Assembly: GCA_021794575.1 (NCBI GenBank)
Contig: JAJYQO010000025.1
Span: 1-64,000 of the forward strand
From: Pseudomonadota bacterium
GTDB lineage: Bacteria; Pseudomonadota; Gammaproteobacteria; Xanthomonadales; Rhodanobacteraceae
Reading direction: 5' to 3'
Length of the DNA stretch: 64,000 nucleotides
The translations under genes and the position numbers were made by a program. Shown piece after piece: positions 17,698 to 27,568 of the stretch. Numbering within the stretch: position 1 is the first letter of the stretch; each line of letters starts with the position of its first letter. Under the pieces are notes generated by a model, which had not been told where the DNA came from, did not search any database, and saw only the letters and a program-made list of their open reading frames with translations.

Positions 17698-18942
17698 CTA
17701 GTCCAGGCGGCAAGCGGCGGCCACGGCGCGGCAGCGCGCCGCGCGCAAAGCCTCGCCCAGCGCCGGCCCGGCCAGGCCCTGTGCCAGCAGCGGCTCGCTG
17801 CGTACCGCCTGCGCCGCCGCCAGCGCGGCGCGCAAGCGCGCCGCCTGCGGATAGGGCGCATGCTGGTGGCCGGCGCGGCCGCGCGCGTCGGCCTCGCAGG
17901 CGAGCAGGAAACCGTCCAGGCGCTGCGGCCTGCGCAGGGCATCGAGCTTCTCCAGCAACAGCAGCAGCGTGCCGGCGCGCAGCGCCAGCGCGCGGTGCGC
18001 GTCGAGGTGGTAGCGGCACACCGCCTCGGCCAGCGCGCGGTGCTCGTTGCCGACCTTGAGCCGGGCGCACAGCGCGCGCAGCGGCACCAGCCCGCGCGTC
18101 TCGTGGGCGATGTGGCGCGGCCAATCGGCCTGCGGCGTCAGTGCCTTGCCCAGGTCGTGGGTGAGCGCGGCGAAGCCCACCGCATCATCGCCGGGCGCCA
18201 GCGTGGCGGCGGCGTCCAGCACCATTTCGAGATGCGTGCCGGTGTCGATCTCGGGATGGTGCGCGGCCGGCTGCGGCACGCCGTACAGCGCATCCACCTC
18301 GGGCAGCAGCCGCGCCAGCGCGCCGCAGTCGCGCAACACGCGCAGCATCGCCGCGGGCCGCGGCTCGGCCAGTCCCTTGCGCAGCTCGGCCCAGACGCGC
18401 TCGGGCACCAGATGGTCCACCTCGCCCTGCGCGACCATGCGGTGCATCAGCGCGAGGGTATCCTCGGCCACGCGGAATCCCAGCGGCGCGAAGCGCGCGG
18501 CGAAGCGTGCCACGCGCAGCACCCGCACCGGATCCTCCACGAAGGCCGGCGCAACGTGGCGCAGCAGGCGCGCCTCGAGATCGCGCTGTCCGCCGTAGGG
18601 ATCGATGATGCGCCCTGCGGCGTCCTCGGCCATGGCGTTGATGGTCAGGTCGCGGCGCGCCAGATCCTGCTCCAGGGTGACTGCAGGCGCGGTGTCGAAC
18701 TCGAATCCGTGGTAACCGTGGCCCTGCTTGCGCTCGGTGCGCGCCAGCGCGTACTCCTCGGCCGTGTCGGGATGCAGGAATACCGGGAAGTCCTTGCCCA
18801 CCGGCTTGAAACCGGCCGCGAGCATGGCCTGCGGCGTTGCGCCCACCACCACATGGTCGCGATCGCCGCCGACGCGGCCCAGCAGGCGATCGCGCACGGC
18901 GCCGCCGACCAGGTACACCGCGAAAGGCAGAGTTGCAGGCAT
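17698..18942 (-). CDS. cca: Multifunctional CCA-adding tRNA nucleotidyltransferase
   Basis: A 414-aa protein. The N-terminal [14 protein letters not shown] and GDRDHVVVG carry the nucleotidyltransferase Gly and Asp motifs; [12 protein letters not shown] and [16 protein letters not shown] are family signatures. An HD domain ([13 protein letters not shown]) in the C-terminal half gives the phosphatase/phosphodiesterase activity typical of E. coli-like Cca. It builds or repairs the 3' CCA of tRNAs in the cytoplasm. The start at 18942 places the first motif at residue 10, as in homologues. Confidence 0.95.
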   Translation of the reverse strand: MPATLPFAVYLVGGAVRDRLLGRVGGDRDHVVVGATPQAMLAAGFKPVGKDFPVFLHPDTAEEYALARTERKQGHGYHGFEFDTAPAVTLEQDLARRDLTINAMAEDAAGRIIDPYGGQRDLEARLLRHVAPAFVEDPVRVLRVARFAARFAPLGFRVAEDTLALMHRMVAQGEVDHLVPERVWAELRKGLAEPRPAAMLRVLRDCGALARLLPEVDALYGVPQPAAHHPEIDTGTHLEMVLDAAATLAPGDDAVGFAALTHDLGKALTPQADWPRHIAHETRGLVPLRALCARLKVGNEHRALAEAVCRYHLDAHRALALRAGTLLLLLEKLDALRRPQRLDGFLLACEADARGRAGHQHAPYPQAARLRAALAAAQAVRSEPLLAQGLAGPALGEALRAARCRAVAAACRLD

Positions 18943-19098
18943 GCGCGAAGGCTAGCAGGCGCGGTGCCGGGTCCGGGATTCGATCATCGCGCCGTCCGCG
19001 GCATCCCGGCTGCGTCGTCATGCCGGTGCGCCGCGCTGGCGCGACGATGCCCGCGCCGGCAGCGCCGCGATGGACTTGTCCGGCGCTCCGGGTCCCGC

Positions 19099-20601
19099 TC
19101 AGCGCACCCCGTGCATCAGCCGGCTGATCCGCGGCGCGATCAGCAGCAGCAGCGCGGCCGCGCCCAGCAGCAGCCAGAAGCTGAAGGTGAATCCTTGCAG
19201 CGCCGAAGCCACAGTCATGCCGCTCTCGCCACTGACGTGGCCGGCGAAGATGCCCGAGAGGTTGTTGCCGATCGCGGTGGACAGAAACCAGCCGCCCATG
19301 GCCAGGCCCACGTAGCGCAGCGGCGCCAGCTTGGTGACCATCGACAAACCGATCGGCGACAGGCACAGCTCGCCCACGGTCTGCAGCACGTACACCAGCA
19401 CCAGCGGCCAGAACGGAATCTGCCCGTTGCGGCTCACCAGCGCACTCAGCGCATACATCAGCAACAGAAACGCTAGCGCGTTGAACAACAGGCCCAGCCC
19501 GAACTTGCGCGGAATCGACGGCTCGCGTCCGCGCGTGCCCAGCCAGCCCCAGGCCAGCGCCACCAGCGGCGCCAGCAGCACGATGGCGGCGGGATTGACC
19601 GACTGAAACCAGCCGGTGGGGAAGGCCCAGCCGCCAAGCAGCTCGCGGTCGACCAGGTTCTGCGCGAGGAAGTTGAACGAGCTGCCGGCCTGCTCGAAGA
19701 ACATCCAGAACAGCACATTGAACACGAACAGCAGCAGCATGGCGATGACCTTGTCGCGGGCCACGCCGCCCTCGCGCAGCGCTTCGATGAGCAGCATCAA
19801 CGCCAGCGCCACGAACAGCGCGCCGAGTATCCATGCCAGCACGCCGGCGCCGACCTCGGCCATCAGCAGATACACCACCGGCACGGCCGCGACCGCACCG
19901 GCCAACACCCAGCCCAGCATGGCTGTGCCGTTGCGTCCCTGCGGCGAGCGGCCGATGCCCTGCAGCCGGTGGCGACCGAACCAGAACCACAACATGCTGA
20001 TCGCCATGCCGATGCCGGTGGCGACGAAAACCGCCTTGTAGTTCTGCACCAGCGGCGTGCCGCTGATGACGCTGGCCAGCCAGCCGGTGAGCAGCGGCGA
20101 GACCAGCGCGCCCAGGTTGATGCCCATGTAGAAAATGGTGAAGCCGCGGTCGCGTCGTGCGTCGCCCGGCGCATACAGCTGGCCGACCAGGGTCGAGATG
20201 TTGGGCTTGAACAGGCCGTTGCCGACGATGATCGTGGCCAGCCCCAGCAGGAAAATCTGCTGCTGCGGCAGCACGATCGTGAAATAGCCGACGGCCGAAA
20301 TCGCCGCGCCCAGCAGGATCGAGCGCTGGTAGCCGATCAGCCGATCGGCCACGTAGCCGCCGAAGATCGCCGTGGCGTACACCAGCGCCAGGAACGCGCC
20401 GTAGGTGCGGCTGGCGTAACCCTGCCCCGCGGCGTCGCCGTCGAAAAACTGCGCAACGATGTACAGCGTCAGCGCCCAGCGCATGCCGTAGAAGGCGAAG
20501 CGCTCCCAAAACTCGGTCATGAACAGCATCCACAGCGGACGCGGATGGCCGAGCAGGTCGGTGAACCGCGGCTGCGGCGCGGCGGTATCGGTGGTGGCCA
20601 T
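19099..20601 (-). CDS. POT-family proton-coupled oligopeptide transporter
   Basis: The start at ATG 20601 (MATTDTAAPQPRF) with a GGGAG site gives 500 aa and about 14 membrane helices. The proton-coupling ExxER motif is intact in TEFWERFAFYGMR, followed by FGGYVADRLIG and the FTIFYMGINLGAL signature. It imports di- and tripeptides with protons. The next transporter gene upstream is a diverged paralogue on the same strand, and both lie in an amino-acid catabolism region. Confidence 0.93.
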   Translation of the reverse strand: MATTDTAAPQPRFTDLLGHPRPLWMLFMTEFWERFAFYGMRWALTLYIVAQFFDGDAAGQGYASRTYGAFLALVYATAIFGGYVADRLIGYQRSILLGAAISAVGYFTIVLPQQQIFLLGLATIIVGNGLFKPNISTLVGQLYAPGDARRDRGFTIFYMGINLGALVSPLLTGWLASVISGTPLVQNYKAVFVATGIGMAISMLWFWFGRHRLQGIGRSPQGRNGTAMLGWVLAGAVAAVPVVYLLMAEVGAGVLAWILGALFVALALMLLIEALREGGVARDKVIAMLLLFVFNVLFWMFFEQAGSSFNFLAQNLVDRELLGGWAFPTGWFQSVNPAAIVLLAPLVALAWGWLGTRGREPSIPRKFGLGLLFNALAFLLLMYALSALVSRNGQIPFWPLVLVYVLQTVGELCLSPIGLSMVTKLAPLRYVGLAMGGWFLSTAIGNNLSGIFAGHVSGESGMTVASALQGFTFSFWLLLGAAALLLLIAPRISRLMHGVR

Positions 20602-20731
20602 GCATGCTCCCCTCGCCCGCGGCCGTGACCGGCGGGCTGTCGCTCGAGCACGCAGCATCCGGGGCCTCTGCCGGCCCGGTCAAAGCCCGGAAGTCATGCC
20701 TGGGCAGGCGGCGGCGCCGTGCGCGCAGGCG

Positions 20732-22219
20732 TCAACGCACGCCGTGCATCAGCTTGACGATCCACGGCGCGGCGATCAGATACACCAGCGCGATGGCGAC
20801 GCCGCCGTAGAGCAGACCCTCGAACACACGCGCATAGGCCTCGATGCCGCCGCGCGTAGTCAGCGCAGCGATCTGACCGGAGAGGTCGTAGGACACGCTG
20901 ACACCAAAGAACCAGCCGCCCATCGCCAGCGAGACCTCGTCCGCCGCGGCCAGCTTGCCCACCAGTGCGTAGCCGATGGGCGAGAGTGCCAGTTCGCCGA
21001 TGGTCGAGCCGAGATAGCACGCCAGCAGCGTCCACGCCGCGACCTTGCCGCCGGGCAATTGCAGGTAATCGACCGCGTACAGCAGCACGCCGTAGCCCAA
21101 CGCCACCAGCAGCAGGCCAATGCCGAACTTGCGCGGTGTCGAGGGGTTGATGCCGCGGCGATCCAGCCACGGCCACAGCAGCGCCATGAACGGCGCGAAG
21201 ATCAGGATGTACAGCGGGTTCGCCGACTGGAACAGCGTGAAGCTCCAGGGCATCCCCAGCAGTTGCCCGTGCCACAGCGGCGCCACGTGGTCGCGCGCGA
21301 AGAAGTTCAGCGCGCTGGCGCTGAGCAGGCTCATCGCCCAGAACAGCACCATGGCGATGAACAGCAGCAGCAGCGCGATGTAGCGCTGGCCCTGCACGCG
21401 GTCGCGGCGGCGCACGCTGCTGGCGACGAAGTACAGCACCAGCAGGCCGATCAGCGTGTACACCACCGCGTTCATCGCATGGGGGTGCGCCAGCAGCCAG
21501 GCGCAGGGCGGCACCAGCAGCAGCGCCCCCAGCGTCACCACCGGCGTCGACCACGGACGCTTGAAGCGCACCGCGTCCTGCGCGCCGGGCATGCGGCGAT
21601 GCTTCCACTCGAACACCAGGGCGGCCAGCAGCGCGCCCGCCGCCGCGGCCAGGAAACCCCAGCGGTAGCCGTAGCTGGCGCCGACCCATGCCGCGCACAC
21701 GAACGGCGCCACGAACGCGCCGAAGTTGATCGCCAGATAAAACAGCGTGTAGCCGGCGTCGCGCTTGGGGTCGTCTTTGGCGTAGTTGCGCCCGACCAGC
21801 ACGGTGAGCGGGATGCTGAGGCCGGTGGCCAGCACGAAGAAGGCCAGCGCCAGGGTGAAGACTGCGCGGTCGGGCATGGTCATGCCCAGCAGCCCCGGGA
21901 TCATCAGCCACAACGCCAGCCGCAGCGCCTGCACCTCGCCCAGCACGTTGTCGGCCACCCAGCCGCCCAGGATCGCGCTGGCGTAGGCCAGCGCGCCGAA
22001 ACCGGCGAACAGGTAGTTGGCCTGCGCCAGCGCCTGCTCGTGCGGGAGAGCGGCGAAGAAGGTGTCGGCCGCGTAGGGCGCCAGGAAGGCGCGGAAGCCG
22101 TAGAACGCGAAATTCACGCCGACGGTGACCGCCAGCAGCATCCACAACAGGCCGGGATGGCCCAGGACGCGGCCGGAATCCGGCAGGGGATATTCGCGCG
22201 AATCGTCGCTTGTGTGCAT
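20732..22219 (-). CDS. POT-family transporter paralogue lacking the ExxER motif
   Basis: A 495-aa protein with the same fold as its neighbour: ILGGWVADNVLG, YTLFYLAINFGAFVAPF and a matching C-terminus ending LIAAPWIVKLMHGVR. At the first helix, where POT proteins have ExxERFxxYG, this one reads TVGVNFAFYGFRA, so both glutamates and the arginine are missing. That motif is linked to proton coupling in the family. The substrate may therefore differ or transport may be uncoupled; this is inference. Confidence 0.88.
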   Translation of the reverse strand: MHTSDDSREYPLPDSGRVLGHPGLLWMLLAVTVGVNFAFYGFRAFLAPYAADTFFAALPHEQALAQANYLFAGFGALAYASAILGGWVADNVLGEVQALRLALWLMIPGLLGMTMPDRAVFTLALAFFVLATGLSIPLTVLVGRNYAKDDPKRDAGYTLFYLAINFGAFVAPFVCAAWVGASYGYRWGFLAAAAGALLAALVFEWKHRRMPGAQDAVRFKRPWSTPVVTLGALLLVPPCAWLLAHPHAMNAVVYTLIGLLVLYFVASSVRRRDRVQGQRYIALLLLFIAMVLFWAMSLLSASALNFFARDHVAPLWHGQLLGMPWSFTLFQSANPLYILIFAPFMALLWPWLDRRGINPSTPRKFGIGLLLVALGYGVLLYAVDYLQLPGGKVAAWTLLACYLGSTIGELALSPIGYALVGKLAAADEVSLAMGGWFFGVSVSYDLSGQIAALTTRGGIEAYARVFEGLLYGGVAIALVYLIAAPWIVKLMHGVR

Positions 22220-22307
22220 GACCGGCCCCGATGGCGGCTGATCCGTGCCAGCCGGCGCGCGACGTTACCGGCGCCTCACCCGGCGCGGCAAGGCGCGACG
22301 CAATAGA

Positions 22308-23162
22308 TCAGCCCGGGCCCAACACCGTGCGCACTTCCAGCAGTTCGGGGAAAAAGGTCAGCTCCAGCGCCTGCTTCAGGAATCCCACGCCGCTGGAGCC
22401 GCCGGTGCCGCGCTTGTGGCCGATGATGCGCTCGACCGTCTTCATGTGGCGGAAGCGCCACAACTGGAAGCTCTCCTCCACGTCCACCAATTGCTCGCAC
22501 AGCGCGTAGGCCGCCCAGTGCGTATGCGTGTCGGCGTAGATGCGCCGGAACACCGGCACCAGCGCGGGTTCGCGGTGATGGGGCTGCGCCCAGTCGCGTT
22601 CGATGCACGCGGCCGGCACCGCATGACCGCGACGCGCCAGGTGACGCAGGAACTCGTCGTACAGGCCGGGCGCCTCGAGGATGGCGCGCAGCGTGCGCTG
22701 GGCGTCGGCGTCGTGCGCGAACACCGCGACCATTTCGCTGTTCTTGTTGCCCAGCAAAAACTCGATGCAGCGGTATTGCAGCGACTGGAAACCCGAGGCC
22801 GGCCCCAGCACCTGGCGGAATTCCAGGTACTCGCTGGGCGTCAGCGTTTCCAGCACCGCCCACTGCTCGAACAACTGCCGCTGCACCTGCTTCACCCGCG
22901 CCAGGATCTTGGCGCAGGGATCGAGCCGATCCTGCTGCAAATGCGCGATCGCCGCGCGCAGCTCGTGGATGATCAGCTTCATCCACAGCTCGCTGACCTG
23001 ATGCTGCACGATGAACAGCATCTCGTCGTGGTGCTCGGGCCGCGACAGCGGATGCTGCGCATCGAGCAGGCGCGGCAGATCGAGATAACCCGCGTAGGTG
23101 GTGCGCCCGGCCAGATCGCGTTCGATGCCCGGCTCCAGCGCGCGGCGGTTGTCATCGCTCAT
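22308..23162 (-). CDS. kynA: Tryptophan 2,3-dioxygenase
   Basis: A 284-aa heme enzyme. Signatures are [51 protein letters not shown] and the C-terminal [20 protein letters not shown], which contains the heme-ligand histidine. It converts tryptophan to N-formylkynurenine. No other kynurenine-pathway gene is in the window. It is divergent from the E1alpha gene, with a 198-nt shared upstream region. Confidence 0.96.
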   Translation of the reverse strand: MSDDNRRALEPGIERDLAGRTTYAGYLDLPRLLDAQHPLSRPEHHDEMLFIVQHQVSELWMKLIIHELRAAIAHLQQDRLDPCAKILARVKQVQRQLFEQWAVLETLTPSEYLEFRQVLGPASGFQSLQYRCIEFLLGNKNSEMVAVFAHDADAQRTLRAILEAPGLYDEFLRHLARRGHAVPAACIERDWAQPHHREPALVPVFRRIYADTHTHWAAYALCEQLVDVEESFQLWRFRHMKTVERIIGHKRGTGGSSGVGFLKQALELTFFPELLEVRTVLGPG

Positions 23163-23360
23163 GGCGGATCGCAGTGTGGAAACGCGTGTAGGGTAGCGCC
23201 TGCGCGACGTGTTCCGGAGCGCCGCCTGCTGCGCCGTGCCTTGCCCGCATGGTGCGCGGCCTGTTATTTCTATGGGTCACGTTGGACGCGCCGGCGCGCA
23301 CTGGATCGCACCTGCGCCCTTTTCTACGGCTACGCCGCGTCCTGTTCCGGGAGATCCCCC

Positions 23361-24434
23361 GTGTCCACTTGTGCAAGTTTTCAGATCGAGCATCTGCAGT
23401 ACCTCGATGCCGAGGGCAAGCTGCGCGCCGCCGCGCCGCCGCTGGCCAAGGATTTCGAGCAGCTGGTCGCGCTGTACAGGCAAATGCTGTTCGTGCGCGT
23501 GTTCGACGCCAAGTCGGTGGCGCTGCAGCGCACCGGCAAGCTCGGCACTTACGCCTCGTGCCTGGGCCACGAGGCCGTGCACGTGGGCGTCGGCTCGGCA
23601 CTGCGCCCCGAGGACTGCTTTGCGCCCAGCTACCGCGAATACGGCGCGCAGTTCTGCCGCGGCGTGCAGGCGCGCGAGGTGCTGATGTACTGGGGCGGCG
23701 ACGAGCGCGGCAACGACTACTCCGGCCCACGCCACGACTTCGCCTGGTGCGTGCCGATCGCCACCCAGTGCCTGCACGCGGCCGGCGCGGCGCTGGCCTA
23801 CAAGTTGCGCAAGGAGCCGCGCGCGGCGGTGTGCTGCGTCGGCGACGGTGGCTCGTCCAAGGCCGATTTCTACGGCGCCATCAACGTCACCGGCGCAATG
23901 ACGCTGCCGTTGGTGGCGGTGATCATCAACAACCAGTGGGCGATCTCGGTGCCGCGCAAGGCGCAGACCGGCGCGCAGACGCTGGCGCAGAAGGGCATCG
24001 CTGCCGGCTTGCCCTGCGTGCAGGTGGACGGCAACGACTTGATCGCGGTGCGCGCCGCCATGGACACCGCCCTCGAACGCGCGCGCAAGGGCGGGGGCGG
24101 CACGGTGATCGAGGCGGTTACCTACCGCCTCTCCGACCACACCACCGCCGACGACGCGCGCCGCTACCGCGACGACGCCGAGGTGAAGGCCGCCTGGGCG
24201 CGTGAGCCGATGAAGCGCCTGCGCGCCTACCTGGAAGCGCACAAGGCTTGGGACGAGAAAAAAGAAGAGGCTTGGAAGGCCGAGTGCGCCGCGCGCGTCG
24301 ATGCCGAGGTCAACGCCTACCTCGAAAGCAAATCGCAGCCGGTGACGGCAATGTTCGACTACACCTACGCCGAACTGCCGGTGGATCTGGCGCGGCAGCG
24401 CGAGGCGGCCATCGCCCGCGAGCAGGGACACTGA
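23361..24434 (+). CDS. 2-Oxoacid dehydrogenase E1 component, alpha subunit
   Basis: I choose the GTG at 23361 (VSTCASFQIEHLQYLD), 8 nt after GGGAGA, giving 357 aa; the track ORF begins far upstream in noncoding sequence. The TPP-binding signature begins at CVGDGGSSKADFYGAIN and ends at VAVIINNQWAIS. The phosphorylation-loop region YRLSDHTTADDARRYR is also conserved. E1 decarboxylates a 2-oxoacid, either pyruvate or branched-chain; the sequence alone does not decide which. The setting among amino-acid catabolic genes slightly favours a branched-chain role. Confidence 0.88.
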   Translation: MSTCASFQIEHLQYLDAEGKLRAAAPPLAKDFEQLVALYRQMLFVRVFDAKSVALQRTGKLGTYASCLGHEAVHVGVGSALRPEDCFAPSYREYGAQFCRGVQAREVLMYWGGDERGNDYSGPRHDFAWCVPIATQCLHAAGAALAYKLRKEPRAAVCCVGDGGSSKADFYGAINVTGAMTLPLVAVIINNQWAISVPRKAQTGAQTLAQKGIAAGLPCVQVDGNDLIAVRAAMDTALERARKGGGGTVIEAVTYRLSDHTTADDARRYRDDAEVKAAWAREPMKRLRAYLEAHKAWDEKKEEAWKAECAARVDAEVNAYLESKSQPVTAMFDYTYAELPVDLARQREAAIAREQGH

Positions 24435-24444
24435 GGAGCACGCG

Positions 24445-25422
24445 ATGGCACAGATCACCCTTATCGAAGCCGTGACCCAGGCGCTGGCCTGGGAGATGGC
24501 GCACGATCCCGCGGTCGTGGTTCTGGGCGAGGACGTGGGCGTCAACGGCGGCGTGTTCCGCGCCACCCAGGGCCTGCAGCAGAAGTTCGGCCCCGAGCGC
24601 GTCATCGACACGCCGCTGGACGAGACCACCATCGCCGGCCTCACCGTGGGCCTGGCCGCGCAAGGCATGAAACCGGTGGCCGAAGCGCAGTTCGAGGGCT
24701 TCATCTACCCGATGATGGAGCACATCGCCTGCCACGCCGCGCGCATGCGCACGCGCACCCGCGGCCGTCTGCACGTGCCGGCGGTGTACCGCGCGCCCTG
24801 GGGCGGCGGCATCCGCGCACCCGAGCACCACTCCGAGGCCAACGAGCATCTGTTCACCAACATCCCCGGCCTGCGCGTGGTGATGCCGTCTTCGCCGGCG
24901 CGCGCCTACGGCCTGCTGCTGGCAGCCATTCGCGATCCGGACCCGGTGATGTTCTTCGAGCCCAAGCGCATCTACCGCCAGTACAAGGAAGAGGTACCCG
25001 ACGACGGCGAGGCGCTGCCGCTGGACGTGTGCTTCGTGCTGCGCGACGGCAGCGACGTGACCCTGGTGACCTGGGGCGCGCAGGTGAAAGAAACCCTGGA
25101 AGCCGCCGATGCGCTGGCCAAGGAGGGCATCAGCGCCGAGGTGATCGACCTGGCCACGGTCAAGCCGCTGGATTTCGACACCATCGCCGAGTCGGTGGCC
25201 AAGACGCACCGCTGCGTGATCGTGCACGAGGCGCCGCGCACCGCCGGCTTCGGCGCCGAGATCGCCGCGCGCCTTGCCGAGCACTCGATGTTCGATCTGT
25301 ACGCACCGGTCGAGCGCGTCACCGGCTACGACACGCACATTCCGCTGTTCCGCCTGGAGATGAAATATCTGCCCAGCGTGCAGCGCATCGTCGAGGCCGC
25401 CAAACGCACGCTGACGGTGTGA
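24445..25422 (+). CDS. 2-Oxoacid dehydrogenase E1 component, beta subunit
   Basis: A 325-aa transketolase-like subunit starting 10 nt after E1alpha. VLGEDVGVNGGVFRATQGL, DTPLDETTIAGLTVGLA and APWGGGIRAPEHHSEANEH are family hallmarks, and the C-terminal domain reads VIDLATVKPLDFDTI. It completes the alpha2beta2 E1. E2 follows after a 212-nt gap that holds a MITE-like repeat. No E3 (lpd) gene is present in the window. Confidence 0.93.
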   Translation: MAQITLIEAVTQALAWEMAHDPAVVVLGEDVGVNGGVFRATQGLQQKFGPERVIDTPLDETTIAGLTVGLAAQGMKPVAEAQFEGFIYPMMEHIACHAARMRTRTRGRLHVPAVYRAPWGGGIRAPEHHSEANEHLFTNIPGLRVVMPSSPARAYGLLLAAIRDPDPVMFFEPKRIYRQYKEEVPDDGEALPLDVCFVLRDGSDVTLVTWGAQVKETLEAADALAKEGISAEVIDLATVKPLDFDTIAESVAKTHRCVIVHEAPRTAGFGAEIAARLAEHSMFDLYAPVERVTGYDTHIPLFRLEMKYLPSVQRIVEAAKRTLTV

Positions 25423-25454
25423 GGGACGTTTTGCCAAAACGGCTCGACAGCCTG

Positions 25455-25588
25455 GTCCGCGAAGAACGCCAAGGGCACAAAAGGCACCAGTAGATCGTGC
25501 AGTCCATCAGACGCGCCGCACAGACTCAAAGACGGGTTTTTCGTACTGCGCGATAATCAACTTCGCGTTCTTGGCGTCCTTCGCGGAC
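25455..25588. mobile_element. MITE-like element with 19-bp terminal inverted repeats
   Basis: Left end GTCCGCGAAGAACGCCAAG (25455-25473) and right end CTTGGCGTCCTTCGCGGAC (25570-25588) are inverted repeats matching at 18 of 19 positions, 96 nt apart. There is no ORF between them. It lies in the gap between E1beta and E2. A short palindromic motif, GTTTTGCCAAAAC (25428-25440), sits just outside the left end. Confidence 0.6.
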
Positions 25589-25634
25589 AGAATTTGTTTC
25601 ACCACGACTCACCGCTCATCCAGGGAATCGCACC

Positions 25635-27068
25635 ATGGCCGAGATCAAGACATTCCACCTCCCCGACCTCGGTGAAGGCCTGCCCGATGCCACCATCGTC
25701 GAATGGCTGGTGAAGGAAGGCGCCACGGTACGCCTGGACGATCCGCTGGTTTCCATGGAGACCGCCAAGGCCGTGGTCGAGGTGCCCTCGCCCTACTCCG
25801 GCAAACTGGTGAAGATGCATGGCGATAACGGCGATGTGATCATCACCGGCGCGGTGCTGGCTGAATTCGAGATCGATCCCAAACTGCCGCAGCGCGCCGA
25901 GGCGCAGTCCACCGGCCACCACCATGCGCCCGCCGGCGCGGGCAGCAAAGCCGCACACAATGGCGACACCGTGGTGGCCTCGGATGAAGGCGGCGAGATC
26001 AGCAGCGGCGGCGCCAAACCCGCCGGCGGCGACGCCGGTACCGTGGTCGGCGCCATGCAAAGCTCCGATGCCGTGCATGCCGAACAGGCCGTCAGCGTCG
26101 GCGGCGTCAAGGCCGTACCCGCGGTGCGCGCGCTGGCGCGCAAACTCGGCGTCGACCTGGCCCGCGTCGCGCCCAGCGGCGCCGGCGGCGTGGTCACCAT
26201 GAACGACGTCAAGCTGGCCGCGGCCGCAGGCTCGGCGATGACCGCCGCTCCCGTCGGAAGAGGGGCCAGGGGTGAGGGTTCGACACCCGCGCAACGTGCC
26301 GTGACACCCGCACTCTCATCCGCCCTGCGAGCGTCTTCTCCCGAGGCAAGAAGGGATGAACAACGCACAGCGCTGTCCGCCGCCGGCAAGCCGGTGCGCA
26401 CCAGCCCGCCCGCCACGCACGCCGGCGTGCTGGGCCAGCCCGAGCAGCTCAAGGGCATGCGCCGCACCATGGCGCGGGTGATGGCCGAGGCGCACGCGCA
26501 GATCGTCGCCACCAGCATCGTGGATGATGCCGATCTGCATGCCTGGCAGGCCGGCAACGACATCACCGTGCGCCTGCTGCGCGCACTGGTGACGGCCTGC
26601 AAGACCGTGCCCGCGCTGAACGCCTGGTTCGACGGGCAGAACCTCACCCGTACCCTGCATCCGCATGTCGATATCGGCCTGGCCGTGGACACCGAGGACG
26701 GCCTGTTCGTGCCCGCTCTGCGCAACGCCGACCGGCTCGACGCCGCCGGCCTGCGCGCCGCGGTCAATCGCGCGCGCGCCGAGGTGATGGACCGCTCCAT
26801 CGCGCCCTCGGAGCTCACCGGCTACACCATCATGCTGTCCAACTTCGGCATGTTCGCCGGCCGCTACGCCACGCCGGTGGTGGTGCCGCCGTGCGTCGCC
26901 ATCCTCGGCGCCGGCAAGCTGCACCACGCCACCGTGCCGGTGCTGGGCGGCTTCGAGGCGCACCGCGTGATGCCGCTGTCGCTGACCTTCGACCACCGCG
27001 CCGCCACCGGCGGCGAGGCCGCGCGCTTCCTCAAGGCGGTCATCGACGATCTGGCGCTGCCGCGCTGA
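25635..27068 (+). CDS. Dihydrolipoamide acyltransferase (E2 component)
   Basis: 477 aa. The lipoyl domain (1-80) has the modified lysine in METAKAVVEV (Lys45). A peripheral-subunit-binding domain is at about 157-195 (VPAVRALARKLGVDLARV). The catalytic acyltransferase domain covers about 265-477, with the active-site histidine in LTFDHRAATGG (about residue 453). It transfers the acyl group to CoA. Between the binding and catalytic domains, residues of about 204-244 are not a normal Ala/Pro linker but the in-frame translation of a palindromic intergenic repeat (listed separately). Confidence 0.94.
   Translation: MAEIKTFHLPDLGEGLPDATIVEWLVKEGATVRLDDPLVSMETAKAVVEVPSPYSGKLVKMHGDNGDVIITGAVLAEFEIDPKLPQRAEAQSTGHHHAPAGAGSKAAHNGDTVVASDEGGEISSGGAKPAGGDAGTVVGAMQSSDAVHAEQAVSVGGVKAVPAVRALARKLGVDLARVAPSGAGGVVTMNDVKLAAAAGSAMTAAPVGRGARGEGSTPAQRAVTPALSSALRASSPEARRDEQRTALSAAGKPVRTSPPATHAGVLGQPEQLKGMRRTMARVMAEAHAQIVATSIVDDADLHAWQAGNDITVRLLRALVTACKTVPALNAWFDGQNLTRTLHPHVDIGLAVDTEDGLFVPALRNADRLDAAGLRAAVNRARAEVMDRSIAPSELTGYTIMLSNFGMFAGRYATPVVVPPCVAILGAGKLHHATVPVLGGFEAHRVMPLSLTFDHRAATGGEAARFLKAVIDDLALPR
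26247..26366. repeat. Palindromic intergenic-type repeat inserted in frame in the E2 linker
   Basis: The DNA reads like the familiar bacterial intergenic repeat: 'ctcccgtcggaagagggg', 'ccaggggtgaggg', then 'ctctcatccgccctgcgagc' and 'cttctcccgaggcaagaag', each part semi-palindromic. It encodes VGRGARGEGSTPAQRAVTP... in the E2 frame without a stop. A short related fragment, CCTCTC / GAGAGG, lies at about 28622-28640 in the fahA-hmgA gap. Homology to a specific repeat family is from memory of its appearance. Confidence 0.6.
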
Positions 27069-27119
27069 GCACGGCACGCGTGGCATGATCGCGGCGCCCG
27101 TCCTTGCCGGAGCGCCGCG

Positions 27120-27509
27120 ATGGCCCACCACAGCCGCCTTGCCGGCTTCATCATCGACTGCAGGACCGGCGATCTCGGGGCCGCGGCAGCGTTCTGGAGC
27201 GCGGCGCTGGGCATCGCCATAGTCGATCCGGACGAGGGCGGCGAGGACCGTTATGCGCGCCTGGCCGCAGGTCCGGGCGATCTGCACATCGAAGTGCAAA
27301 AAGTCGAGCATGAATCGCGCGTGCACCTGGACATCGAAAGCGACGATATCGAGGCCGAGGTCGCGCGTCTGACGGCGCTGGGCGCGCGCGAAGTGGCGCG
27401 TCCGCGCGACGGCCGCTGGGTGGTGCTGCAGGCACCCACCGGCCAGCGCTTCTGCGTGGTGCGCATGCAGCACCCGCAGCACGGCGCAGCGCCCACGCAA
27501 TGGTCATGA
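27120..27509 (+). CDS. VOC-family (glyoxalase/dioxygenase fold) protein
   Basis: 129 aa with the two beta-alpha-beta-beta-beta halves of the vicinal-oxygen-chelate fold: RLAGFIIDCRTGDLGAAAAFWSAALG, then RVHLDIESDDIEAEVARLTALGA and WVVLQAPTGQRFCVV. Small stand-alone VOC proteins include glyoxalases, resistance proteins and binding proteins. The DIES and 'GQRFCVV' positions fit the uncharacterised glyoxalase-like group. It lies 51 nt after E2 but the function cannot be assigned. It converges on fahA. Confidence 0.85.
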   Translation: MAHHSRLAGFIIDCRTGDLGAAAAFWSAALGIAIVDPDEGGEDRYARLAAGPGDLHIEVQKVEHESRVHLDIESDDIEAEVARLTALGAREVARPRDGRWVVLQAPTGQRFCVVRMQHPQHGAAPTQWS

Positions 27510-27568
27510 CCGTCCCGTGCCTGTGCGGGACGCGACAGACACTGCACCGCCCTTGAACGCGCGGCGGC

